Positions 38,765 through 51,130 of a stretch of DNA of 64,000 nucleotides are shown here, piece after piece. Origin of the DNA: Caprimulgus europaeus (Eukaryota > Chordata > Aves > Caprimulgiformes > Caprimulgidae); the NCBI GenBank assembly GCA_907165065.1, contig OU015523.1:42893702-42957701 (forward strand), in the 5' to 3' direction. A model generated the notes under the pieces. It was given only the letters and a program-made list of their open reading frames with translations, had not been told where the DNA came from and ran no database searches. A program made the position numbers and the translations under genes. Every line of letters starts with the position of its first letter. The stretch's first letter is position 1.

Positions 38765-41700
38765 TCCTTGAACTGTGCAGAGCTTTCTGCCTCTCAGGGA
38801 TCCAGATTCTTGACCCCAGGAAGCAAGAGCCCATCCCTATCAAGCGGTGCTCCCCTGTATAGGGGAAATAAGATCATGACAAATTATGAAATGGGCAGAC
38901 TGAAGAAAAGAGCATAAGGGAATGGGAAAAGATAAAGAATGAGACCTTGTTAGCAAGCCTAAATGAGATCACACAGTGTCGTCCTGGGGAACAAGCAAAG
39001 GGAATGGCAGAAAGAGCCAGTACAGATGAGGGGGCTGATCTGAGTGGAAATAAAGAGCAGCACTACTGGTGAGCATCTGAAAAGGTCAGCAGAAAGGCTT
39101 GGTCTCATTGAGCCTTTGAGAAGAACATGACTTTAAGAGCTTGGTGCAAAGAGATGCTACGGAGACAACCTTTCATGGCATCCTTCCCTGGGTGCTCTCC
39201 CTTGCTGAGCCAGGCCGGCAATAAAGTGCAAAGCGCTTTGTACTGACTCAGCTTTGTTTGACCAGCAAAGGAGAGCTGGAGCTCAGCGTTGCCTTTTGTC
39301 CTGCAGTGCTTGTGTAGGCACACCCGCTCCAAGGGAAGCATTTTAGAAACTCAGCAGATAAGGCCTCGTATAATCACCCCATCAGCTCCAAGCCAAGCAA
39401 GGATCCCAGGGCCGAGAGGATGCTATTACAAGCAGATGTCTTATCTAAATCACAGGCCCTTGGATCAGGCAGTCACATTGTCTCCATGGGAAAGCCATGA
39501 TTACTTTGACAAAATATGGATTCAGAGAGGAGATAGAAAATCATCATCCTCCTCTCATTATCTGTGATATTTCTTTCATCTTTTTCCCCATTTGCTTATT
39601 GAATCATTTCAAATGTGCCCTTGTTCCTTTGCCCCTGGCCCTTCCTTTTCTGTCTCCAAATAATCTTTCAGGCATTTAAAAGCTTTCCCTCCTCCTCTCT
39701 TATTTTATCATCAATTAGATGTTTTTTTCTCTGAGAAATCTGAGGCTGAGAGCTGCAGCAGGAGTCATTTGGCACAGCTTTATTGGTGGCACTGGAGCTC
39801 AGACGATTTCTTCTAGACAAGGATCTGGCTTGAAGACTTTAGAAGTGCCTGCCTTGCTGATGCTGCCGCTTTACAGGGCTCTTGCTGTGCAAATTGATGT
39901 CTTCAGAGGCCTCTTCAGATGCTAGTTGATACAGGAGGTACTAACAACACAAAGAGGCAAAGCGAGAGGGTTTTTAACACCATAGGGTGACAAACCTGTA
40001 GGTGTCTGTACACCTAGGTTTCTGGTCAAGTAAAAGGAGAAAAGGGAATTCCCTGTATCTCACCCCGCTGAGTCTTAATCTGCCTCAAACTGTCCTCTGG
40101 TGCCTGCAAGGGGTTTGCTTTCTGTCTTCAGCTGCAAACTGGAGTTCAATAGCACTGTACTTATTGCTGCACAGTGGGTGAAAGCTCTTGACCCATGTAT
40201 TAATCATCTGAATCAATATATGAAGCCACTGTCAGAGACAAGTAAGTAATCTACAAGGAGGAATGTATATATATGAAATAAATTCTCTCTACTTTTCTGT
40301 TAGCTCATTGTCCTCCAGTATCTCCTCATAGTCCTCTAGGAGATGGGAGATTTCTCAAACATATTCATTTTTTGCAGATTTCTTTCCTTGGAGATCAGCT
40401 AGAGAAATATCTTTGGGAATACGCACAGTTTGTTATTCAGAAGTCACACTCCGTTGCTTAGTCACATCCCCGCTTCTCTCTTCCCAGCTGGAAGCATTAT
40501 GTAACATCTGTGCTCTTCATAAGGTTGCTAGTGGGACAGGCTTCATATATACATGTACTTGTACATCTATACATATGCACATAAGTACACATAAGTATAT
40601 GTGTGTATTCTCAAATATTTATAGTGAGAAGTCAGTATTAATCACATAGTTTCTGCTTCCAGCCGCGTGTTTCTCAGATCTGTGGGGAGACTATCACAGA
40701 CCAAAAGCTTTGGAGATGTGAGCCTGCACAAGGTAGAGCAAAAGAAAATCCCTCATGTTAGGAATCCAAACCACTCCAACATTATTCTTATTCTGCTGGC
40801 AGAGTAAGCAAAGCAAATGCATCTGCAGAGCCCAGTGCTGAGAATCACCATGTGGTGCAAGATATAACTAACTTCTGCCTTGCAACAATCTTGTGGCCTC
40901 CTGCCCACCCCACAGCTCCAGCCAGGGCAAGCTGAAGGCTTCTGCAACCCATCTTGGCAGACTAGAGTCAGATGAGACTGAAAGGGTACCTAGAAGTCAT
41001 TGCAATTTTAAGGGAGCTGTGGAATTATCTGGACAGGACAAACAGAGCCAGAAATAATACAGTATCTGGCTGAAGCTCACAGGCTAAATTGTAGAGTGAT
41101 TTGCTCTTTTAAAATAAAAGAAACAACACTGCCCACATGTCCTTATATTCCAGCCATGTCCAGGCCATGTTGCTTACCCAGATAATTAAGTCAGAGGATG
41201 GTTCATTAAGAAGGCAGAATTACTTCTCTTTTCTACGGCTGAGTGCATACATCCAGGTGAAAACACCACAATTTCCCATGCACAAGGTAAAAAATAAATA
41301 CACATGAAAAAAAGAAACTAAGAATAGAAATAAATAAGCTAGAAAATAGGGTTTCTGCCTTGTAAGTCAGATCCAATGGCTTTCACCACCCCTGCTCATA
41401 TACGTGCAGTAACACAGTGCCCCCTACACCTCAGCACAGATTTATTTCAGAATTAACTGTGACACCAAAGCAACACCGTCATTTGCCAGAACACCTGGTT
41501 TTCCCCCAGAGGTTTCAGATCCAAAAGCTGAGATCTGACAGGTTTTTCATGGTATGATTGCAGACATGTAAATTGGAGGCAGCCAATTTCATTTCGCTCA
41601 CGAGCTCAAGAAATGTAATTCTGGGGCTCTGAAATATTCTAATTACTTCTCCCTCAATGGATCTTTGTGGCTTGAATAACACTAAAATTGCATGACATTC

Positions 41701-42369
41701 CACCCCCAGAAAATACATAATTCATATCTGCAATCCAGCATCTGTATAAGCTATGTTCAACTTCAGTGAGAACATTAATTTCAGAATGAGGGAATCCCTT
41801 GTTTCTTTATAGGGGTAAAAATTTCCACGTTTGCTGCAATTTCCATGTTATTCATCAACCAGGAAGCAAGAACTGTGTTGGTGGTGTGTGCTGCACTGAG
41901 CTGATATTTCATATGTGCTATGGGAGATATGTTCTGCTTGATCAACAACACATTTGCATCTCAGACTGATCATGGTTAGACCTTCACTGTCACCAAAACT
42001 AACACAGTGGCACTGAAACAGATGACTGCAGCCGAGAGGCAGCCCACCACTTGTCTGCTCGGTGGGTGACTTGGACACCAGTGGGAATGGAGAGCAGTGA
42101 TGGCACTTAAATTGGTTAGTGGCGAATAAGAAGACATTCCTAGTTGCCATATTTTGATAAGTGCAGACTAAAAGGTCCCTCTAAACTGCTTTGGTTTCAT
42201 AACAATCTACTCCCAGTTCAGAAGCAGAGAAAGCTCTGGGGCCTGCAACAGGGACTACATTTTCTGGCAGACAAAAATCTGGAATTTTCTGTAAATGAAC
42301 AAAAGGAAGCTGGGAATTAGGCAGAACGCTCTAATAACAGGTGTGAAGTGTGCACAAGACGGAGACGTG

Positions 42370-42720
42370 ATAAAAACGTGTTTGTTCATATCATTTCTGT
42401 GCAGCATCCTCACTTTAACTTTGTATTTATTGTATTCTTTTGAAATGTAGCTGCTTTGTAAGTATAATTAAGAACCGGTGCCCTGCACTTTGCAAACATG
42501 GGGATGCTGCCATGGCAACAGCAGGGGAACGCAGAGAAGCAGCTCCCTCTGATTAATGTAATTACATAGCAAGCATCTATAAGGCTTTTAAATACCGTTT
42601 ACTTTTGCATGAAGGAGGCATAAAATGGATATTATAAGTTCTACCTATGTTAACATTCCAGAAACGCTCTTTGTACACTTTGCAAGATCATCTTCTGTAG
42701 TAGATGGTGCACGTCACGAT
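42370..42720. promoter_or_regulatory. Candidate noncoding regulatory element
   Basis: This unique noncoding stretch contains the 10-bp palindrome TGCCATGGCA at 42508-42517, continuing as GGCAAC to give a half-perfect RFX X-box-like site. It also has GATTAATGTAATTACAT near 42550-42566 (paired TAAT cores) and several TTTGCA/TGCAAA words. It has no repeat or coding signature. Motif content alone cannot establish function. Confidence 0.2.
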
Positions 42721-45700
42721 GGAAGTACCATTGCATGGCAATTAGGTCAGTAGTGAGGGATTAGGGGTTTTGACTTCTCTCAGGCTCAAAGTGAGGTTGT
42801 TCTCTACTTGGTGTATTTCTGTTACATTTCAGGGTTTCATTTCTAAGTAAGGTTTTGTACAAGCCATTGATTTTATTGCTTTAGGGTTAGATGCTTCAAG
42901 TGGTTGATCATGACCATACCCATGACCAACTTAATTGAAGTTTGGAGTTCTACCTGGGAGAATTTTCAAGTAAGTAGAATTCCTTGTATGCCTAAGTACC
43001 AGCTTTATCAAGCCTCAGGGAAATTGGTGAGCACATACAACTCTCCTGAGTAACTAATTGCCACAAGCATTAATCCCAGTCCTGCATTCCTCAACATTAA
43101 CCCTCAATGCCCTCCTTTTTCTGAGGAAGCATTTTCATTGTGGAGGGATCAAAAGCCTGAACCTGAAAGCCCAGGTGTGTTACTCAGGAGGGCAGGAGGG
43201 TGACCAGCCCTCTCAGTCCCTGGGTTTAAATGGCTGGTTTGGTACCATTGCAGCCAGCTCAGTCAGAAGACTTCAATAAAGGAATGGAAAAGGAGTTTTG
43301 AAGGAAGAGAAGGCATCATTTTTCCTTCCAGGGCTTGCCTTGGTCCTGAAAATTTATGTGACACGGGGGATTGTAGGAAGCTAGGTAATACATAGGTAAC
43401 ACCAATGGAAAAATGGAAGGAAGCTTTGGTGCCAAGGATTCTGTCATGAGGCCAAGAGGCAGGAAAACTTGGCACAGCTCTTGCGAGCTATGTCTGTCTT
43501 ACAAGAGATATGAGCTCCCTCTTGGAGCCTAAAATCATCAGGATAATGCCACTGCCACTGTGAAACTCTGCACATGTATTATAGTAAGGATTTTTTGGAA
43601 ACTGAACAGTAGCTTGTAAGTCACAGGTAGTATTTTCACAGGTTAAAAGAGAGGACATCTGTCTACAAATTGCAATCTAGAGATCTAAAGAACAATCTTC
43701 TGTGGACTGAGAAAATTATATCGGGTTGAGGTACAGTAGCTCAGGAATGGTGTTCCCCCATGAATTGTGTGATGTATTATGAAAGGCCTGTGTAATTGCA
43801 ACAACAGAGTTTTCTCTGTTAGCACCAAGACAACAAAAACAACTATTTTGAGGTAACCACATGTGCTCTTGCTTTAAGAATTGTCACTTAAAAGTCTGTC
43901 AATAGAAATTATTGGTATTACATTCTTAGACTACCTTTCCTAAAACTCAAGAGCCAGATTCTTTGCAGGCATTAATTTATTTGTTTTAATAAATGCAGCT
44001 ATGATGACTTCTGCTAATTTAAAATTTTATCCTGTATGTTCTTTGAAAATCGAGGTGCCAGACCTTGAGTCTAGCTAATCTGTATTGGGTATGGGACTAA
44101 AGGGAGGCACAAAGCACTTTGGAACATGTTCTCCAGCTGATGACTTTTATGATCCCCACACATTTTTCTGTTAAAGACCTCAAGAAATGAGTACAGGAAT
44201 TCATATTAGAAGCCAGCTCTGGGCTGGATTGCAAAGATCCCAAGGTTCTGTTTCCCTCCAGCTCCTTGCCTGATTCTTCTTTGATTATATGTCTCTACAC
44301 GCACTGTTGCCACTTGTTTAAGTCTTCCCAAAACCAGTGTTTAATCAGGAGAGCCTGGCACTTCTTATTCTGGATTATGGCAATTGATTAGAGCTCATTG
44401 ATTTTGCCAAGACAATGAATTTTTTGAAAAACTATGTTTTGACAACATGTTTTGCTGAAAGAATGTGGTGGGTTTGGTTTTTTTTATATTGAAAAACTTC
44501 AGCATTGGCATTTGTAAAAATATATGATGTTTTCATTTTAAATTGTAACAAAATCCTCTTACACCAAATTGTTATTACTTTGTCTCACACTGAAGAAAGA
44601 GAGAATAGAAGTAAATTAAAAATAAAAAAATCCACTTACAGTCCAACTAGTTCACTGAGACAAAAAATAGAAAATTAAATATTAAAAATGGTTCTGAAGT
44701 TTTAAGCAATTTTGAAAGAAATCAAAAGTTTTTAATTAAAACTTATTTGCATAACAGTCTTGCCTCTTGTTAATACTGCTGTTTACCTGCACATTTTCCA
44801 TTTGTTCATTATAATCTCTCTTGAATGGACAGTTCACTGTAGCCTCCCATTGAGAACTTCGCATGGACAGATCTGCCAACAAAAGCCAAGAACTAATCAG
44901 GAAGTTACTTCTGTGAAAGCTCAGCAGTGTTCTTAATCGCTGAGTACTATAGCATCTAGTCTGGGAACAGAAGGACTTTCCTAAAAATTGAAAAGAAAGC
45001 TGACTTGTGAGCTTGCATCTCTCATAATGACTCAGAGCCAGACTCCTGACTAAGAGAATTTCATTGTTCATTCCACAGAATATTGTTAAATTACAAATTA
45101 GCAAAAGTGCTAGTCTGTACTCCCAGGCTGACATATGAATATGCATTATTCATTGCATTCTCATTATTTCTTTTTCCTTCATAAACCAGGAAATGAAAGA
45201 CTAAAGAATTCAGCGTGAGGTGAGCTGAAACTATTGATGCAATCAATTTTAGCCATATGTTCATTTTTACGTATTTAACCCTCACTTTTCCCCTCTCATT
45301 CTCTGTTTTTCCATTCTATCTCATAGTCTGTTCCATCTATGTTTACAGCCCTAAAACTCGAAAACACACACACACATACTCTCTGGAGCACAGTTTTTTA
45401 CTTGCTTTTTAATGATTTTAATACTTAGAGACAGTATAATGTTGGGTTGTTTTGGGTTTTTTTTGTAGTTTTAATAAAATGTCCAGTTACAAGATTTATA
45501 TTGCAGTCTTCTGATTTTTAACATTTGGCTACACATAAGTAATAATCCATTGGATTTTTCCCCTTTTTGCTTTTCCTGGTAAAGGAGCTCTCCAGTTATA
45601 AATCCAATGCATCACAGGAACCTTCTGAATTTTCCTTTTGAATTTCATAGTAACTAAATAGTGAAACAAGTGTAAAACAAGTATAAAATGTTTTGAAAGA

Positions 45701-47069
45701 GGTTTTTAAAGAGATACTTTCTCACCTTCTCAAAAGCCACAAAGGAATGAGTGACAGAATGTGCACCAAATACCTACCCGGTGATACAGACCAGGTAATT
45801 GGGATCAGGACTAAACGAAAGCTTTGAAGGCTGTACACACAAATATAATTTTTCATGACACACTATGGAAAGTGTTTGAGCTGTGAATGCCAAGGTAATA
45901 AAAATGAAAAGAAAGTTGTAGTTTTTCTCTTTGGATATCCTTTTTACTCAGGGTTGTTTACACACTGGATTAGAAATCGAGCTCAAAACTATGCAGCACA
46001 ACTATAAACTCTCTCTCCAAGGGCTGCTTTTACAACTCATTCTGTAGCAACTCTGAAAATTAAGTGTTCAACTTGAGATAAACATCTTAGTGCTTAAATT
46101 TAAAGACCCCACACAATTAAACAAGACCAAAATAGACCCTACGCATTGATGATTGCTCCCATACATGGGGACTGGTTAAAGAAAGCAGCCTCTGACTTGC
46201 AAACAAGTTTCCTTTACCAGCTGAAGGAAGCAGGGGTAGGTTGTGTTTAAATTGCTGGGCTTCATTGCCCCAGTGCCCTGCCCAACATGCTGTCTCTCCT
46301 GGGCCACCTCTCTCCAGGGGGACACCAGAGTGTGAGGAGCAGCCTGGATGGAGGAAACTCCTTTCAGCCTGAGATGTGTTCAGGATGCAATCAGCACACG
46401 CGCTGAAGCCCACAAGTGTAAGAAGACACTGTGAGAGTTTTCACCATAGGGTAAGATCTTTCCCATAACAGTGAAACTCTCTGTCATATTATTGGCTCAG
46501 TTGAAAAGCAACACCTTACAGGTTATTTATGCCTTCTGAACATCAGCAAAAGTCTGAGGCTGCTGTATGGAAACTAATAGCAGCCTCACCACTGGCTTCA
46601 GTGGGAAAAATTGGACTTCTAACTTCCATCCTCTCTGCTTACTATTATTTTGACTGTCTCCACCCATGGAATCTCTAAAATGTCAAGGATGTGGTGAACA
46701 CATAAAATGCCTGTATAGTTTGGTCTCCTAGATCAGTGGATGCCATTACACAAATAAATTAAGAAACTTAAATTTCTCTCATACATCAATGAAGAGATAT
46801 TATCTTTTTCTTAATGACTCTAAAGCACAGACGCACATGCCCACATTCTGAGGTTTCCTCACTGATCCTTTATCATCTATCTTCTGAGTGATCATGCACT
46901 AGAAATTACATTGCCTGTGCTTTGTTTGCACAGGCTTACTAGACAAAAACACAGTATTTCAGGGTATAAGGGAAGACTTCCAGCATGCTCCACTGGACAG
47001 AATAAACACCAGTCCTTCTTGAAACCCTTCTGTGTCTTTTATTCAATGTCTTTAGCACATTATTAATCA

Positions 47070-47360
47070 GAAATAGCAATCATGTAGACCTTAGCTTTTC
47101 TCCACGAAGTAAATGAACTGTTGATTAAAGAGGTTAATGTTGGCAAGTATGCTGCTATTAGAACTGCCTGATTTATTAATCTGAAACAAATGACCTCATG
47201 AGCATGTCACTGAAAAGATGTGTTCATGTGAAGGCTTAGATTTGCATGAATTTATTTTCTATGTGGAATTGATTAGCCAAAGTGAATCAGTTTGAGGGTA
47301 CTTGTTTGCATCTGTTAACTTAAAATATTTATTTATTTTCCAATTAAGAGAAGGAAATCC
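47070..47360. promoter_or_regulatory. Candidate noncoding regulatory element
   Basis: ATTTGCAT, the reverse complement of the POU octamer, occurs at 47240-47247, with a further TTTGCAT near 47305. Several ATTAAT/GATTAA cores (near 47061, 47123 and 47175) are nearby. The segment is unique and free of repeats. I would rank it with the other candidates as worth aligning to other birds and nothing more. Confidence 0.2.
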
Positions 47361-50300
47361 TTTAATCAGTAGATTTGTAATCATCAAGATCTCTTTTCTT
47401 TTGCATATGCTTCACATTTATAACATGGAATTTTAGGTCAGTGGTGCAGATGAGGCTGGGGAAGGGTGGACCCCAGGAGTATATTTCTGTTGTGAACTGT
47501 CTCAGCTTGCCCTTGGCCTAGCCCCTACTGTCTGACAGTGCTTGATAGAAGTTAAGGATAGGAAATGAGGGTAATGTTGAATTGCAGAATGGTGTGCCAT
47601 GTGGAGCCACTTGAACTAACACCATGGGAACATCTAGAATTCAGGCTAACACCCTTTCACCAGGCAGGAAAGCATATTCTGTGGGTACAACCTGGAAGCA
47701 TATATATACATTTGTTTAGGAGATATCCAAGACGATATCCAAGATTCTTCTGCTAAGAAGAAAATGTGCCTGTCTCCTTTGAATCATCAAAGCAAGGCCA
47801 AAGAACAATTACATCGCAAAAACCTATTTGTACTGTACCTTTGAAGGAGCAGAGTGTTTTATAAGAATTGTCCAGCAAAACATAAGGGATGACTGTCCAA
47901 AGCAAAGATAGGTTTGCAGGATGGGCACTGACTGATGTTGGTGTTCAGGGGACTGTCCTTCTGAGCTCCACCCTTTGTGCTAGGCTTCACTTCTGCAAAT
48001 TACAAAAGCTCTGTTGTACCAGGTCAGTAATGGAAAAGATTTGCAGCTGGTTGGAGCTCTGTACAAGTGTGGGGTTTTTTTCAATTTTTCTCTAATTTCT
48101 CCCTTTTGTTTGGAATGAGAAAGATGGATGTTGGAGTGGATTTGTCTAACTTCCTGTCAAATTAGTGTTTATTCACAGAAATGTCATTTGTTGGTGTGCC
48201 ACAGGAAGTTACATAGCTTAGTTCACCATGGAGATTTAGCTAATCTGTTTTAGAATGAAGTGCTTGCCAGATTTGCAAGCAACGGAACTTCTTGTTAGAC
48301 AGTGGGTTCCAAGACCTTGTTTTATTTTGGGGGGGCTTAGACTCTTAACAGGATAAGGAGTTTGTCTCCTCCTGCATCCTGACTATTGCCTGCCATGGAA
48401 AAAATGGAAGGGACTTAATCTCTATTTTTTCAGAAACATCCAAAGCTAAAATTCGCTTAGGAAGTGGATTTAAGGGATGATGCAGATAACAGTTTCCAGA
48501 ACTTAACTTTGGTGTCAGTAAACACATGCTAATGAAGTCAGTCTATTTCCTCTGCTCAAAAAACTCCAACAGAAAATCAATAAGAGATTCTTCCTATTTC
48601 CTCCCTAGAAGTTAGATTAGAGCATACTGGAAGCAGCATGAAGAAAGAGGATTCCCTGTATTGATTTGACACTTATTTATTAGTTTTGTTGGGTGGCAGA
48701 TGTGAGATATGGAAGAAGGTAGCTGCATACCAAAATAAATAAAAGGTATTAGAGTAGCACATTTATGCATGTGCACTAAGCTTTGACCCTTTGTTCTGAC
48801 AGTCAGCGTTTAGCAAAACCCCCAGTGTGTATTTAACTGAAAATATAAAACAGGAGTTTTTGTAACAAAAACTTTGATCTTGGCATCTTTGACGATAGGT
48901 AAGAACTGGAGATATCTTCATGAGGATTTTCCCACTTATGACTGGTACTGCACTTGCCCTAGCTTAATGAGACGGTATCAATCTCTTTTGCATCAAGCCC
49001 TTAATTAGGTTCTTCTGTGTGGACATGTAACAAAGTGGGAGCCTGGCACATGTGAACCTTTTAATGCATTACTGAACTGCCTTTCTTCAGGAAAGACGGT
49101 GTTACGGCTTACTGGACTGCTTAAACTGAAAGCAGGTTTATCTTATGAATTATTTGTTTCACAGTGTCAATTAAAGGGTTACATAACTACCTGAGTCTCA
49201 CTTGTGTTGGGAACTGGACAGAAACATAAAGGAAGGTGTTTCATGTCTAGAAAAGCTGTTACACCAAATTCAGAGGACACGGCACAAATAGCATGGAAAG
49301 AGGAAGGAACAGGATCCCAGCAACATGACGTTTCCTCATCCCAAAGAGCTGCTCAGCAGTAGAGCCAGAGATACACTGCACAGTCCCTGGCCCTTGGTCT
49401 GGAGCTCTGTTCATCAAGATTAAAACTTTCCTACAAAATGACCTAATGGTGCTACCTGCCTGCTGATGAAAGAATGGGAGAAACCTCTGAGATGGTACCC
49501 AAGGCAGCTGCAGTTCAGTGGTCATTCAGTCTAAGTCTGTCCTTATTTCACTATAAATCAGGAAGCTGGCAAAACTTTACATGGCTTTTATGACTTTAAG
49601 TTCTTTAATAGTAACCACAATCATCAATTTAAATTCAACAAGATGGAGTGAGGTTCAATCCTTTTTAAGACAGGGGAAATTTGCCACTGATTACCATGGA
49701 CCTCAGGTTTGTCTTTTGAGTTTTTTGCAAAGTGGGAGAAAGATGTCCTGCTGCCTTAGCTGCACAGGAAAGCTGTGTTTGTACATGAAATGTAGAATCA
49801 TCTGTCCAGTAAAAAGAACTGAGTGCTCATGTGTTTTGTTTAGTCAAGACTGTGTTGAAGCAATTCTGCCCATTATTAAAACCCAAAATTCCTTTCTACG
49901 GACACACAGTCACTAGCCATGTATTCTCTCATTTTTTGGGCAGCTAATAATTAGTGAATATGAAAAAATGATCCAGTCACAGCCTTAGATTTCATTAGAG
50001 CTCAAAACCAGGTTTAACAGCGATTAGACACTTTTCTTTTAACTTCAATATCCAAGTGTGTCTCATACTAAAATTGATTTTTTTCATCTATTTATGATCA
50101 TATCTTCATATTTCTGACTTTATATTTGTAGCTCCTTTGGTAATTTGGTCTATTAAACTTTGTCCTCCTTTTTTTGCCAATCGTGGTCTCAGCATAGTGA
50201 GATTTCTGATCATCTTTGGATGAGTCTCAACTCTAGGTATCCTCATGGGACTCTGTGACAGTGGAAATTTTACAAGGATATATGGAAGAGCTGCATCTTC

Positions 50301-51018
50301 AAATTTTGGGTTGATCTATTTTTGATTGTATTTGCTTGCAGTTACTCATATGGTATGATCAACTTCAAGGGACACTGCATCAAGTGTCCTTTGAGAGAAC
50401 AGTTATACTAACAGGCAAGTTCACTTTTAACCATCTGTATTTCTCCCTAGGAAAAAAAAAAAAAAGAATTTATCTTTTCTGTAACAACCAAATAAATTTT
50501 GTCTTTCTGCTTTTCCGGTTGCCATCTAACTTATGTGGGAGGAAAGAAAGAACATCTCTCCCTCTTTTCTCCTAATGTCAACAGGGCTTTTTGAGATGAA
50601 GGGGATGGAGGAGGGAAGAAAAAAAAAAGAGAAAAAAAAGAACACCTGGACTGGGTAATAGAGAAACATCTAATTGTTCAACTAACAGAAGGAAATTAGG
50701 ATCAAAGGGAAAGAAAAACATAGTTTGCCATTTTGATGTTAACATAACCATGGCTGTTAAATGTGCAAAATCTGCACTTCTGTAAAATAAAAAATCTTCT
50801 TATGTGTAAAGGTTGATAAAATGAAAATAAATTATCCTTGCACCAAAACACTGCTTTAAATCTTTTTTTTCCTTGTTACTGCCTTTGATGATATCTGCAT
50901 TTTAATTGTTATTTGCCTAGGGTTTTATTTTGATTCCTGGGTTCAATCCAAATCCTGTTGGGTGCACTTAAAGAATACCACCATTCTGCAGCCAGTTGTA
51001 TCTGATCCAGAGCCTGAA

Positions 51019-51130
51019 ATGCTTATTCATGCTTTTGTTACCTCAGGATTAGACTATTCAAACTCCTCGCTGGTTGGTTTCCCTGATAATGCCTTCTATG
51101 AACTCCTATTGTTACAAAATGTGTTTGCTG
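51019..51130 (+). mobile_element. Ancient LINE reverse-transcriptase fossil (CR1/L2/L3-like)
   Basis: In one frame the sequence reads HAFVTSGLDYSNSSLVGFPD, then about a dozen residues later LLLLQN. This matches the well-known C-terminal reverse-transcriptase/thumb motif of CR1/L2/L3-type LINEs (HAFVTSRLDYCN, then LQ-QN). Only about 35-40 codons are alignable; the frame opens at 50962 and closes at 51150. It lacks any CR1 3' UTR and differs strongly from the four younger CR1 copies, so it is probably an old insertion that predates them. It is nonfunctional as an enzyme. Such fossils sometimes persist because they became regulatory DNA. Confidence 0.6.

Larger units (their letters stand above)
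36792..51018. other. Gene-free single-copy sequence
   Basis: About 14 kb with no supported gene, RNA or young transposon. Frames are at most 136 codons (44736-45146 minus), with unrecognised translations. Noted pieces are an inverted repeat at 38671-38764, a CATA/CACATAAGTA low-complexity stretch at about 40535-40610, a short CA run near 45364-45376, an A-run near 50452-50465, and two candidate elements (42370-42720, 47070-47360) listed separately. The 38000-38200 segment has a weak LTR-like look, but no borders were found. Confidence 0.5.

Noticed and set aside
49640..49665. GGTTCAATCC, similar to a tRNA B box
   Set aside because: There is no matching A box or cloverleaf around it. I found no tRNA, snRNA or rRNA in the window.
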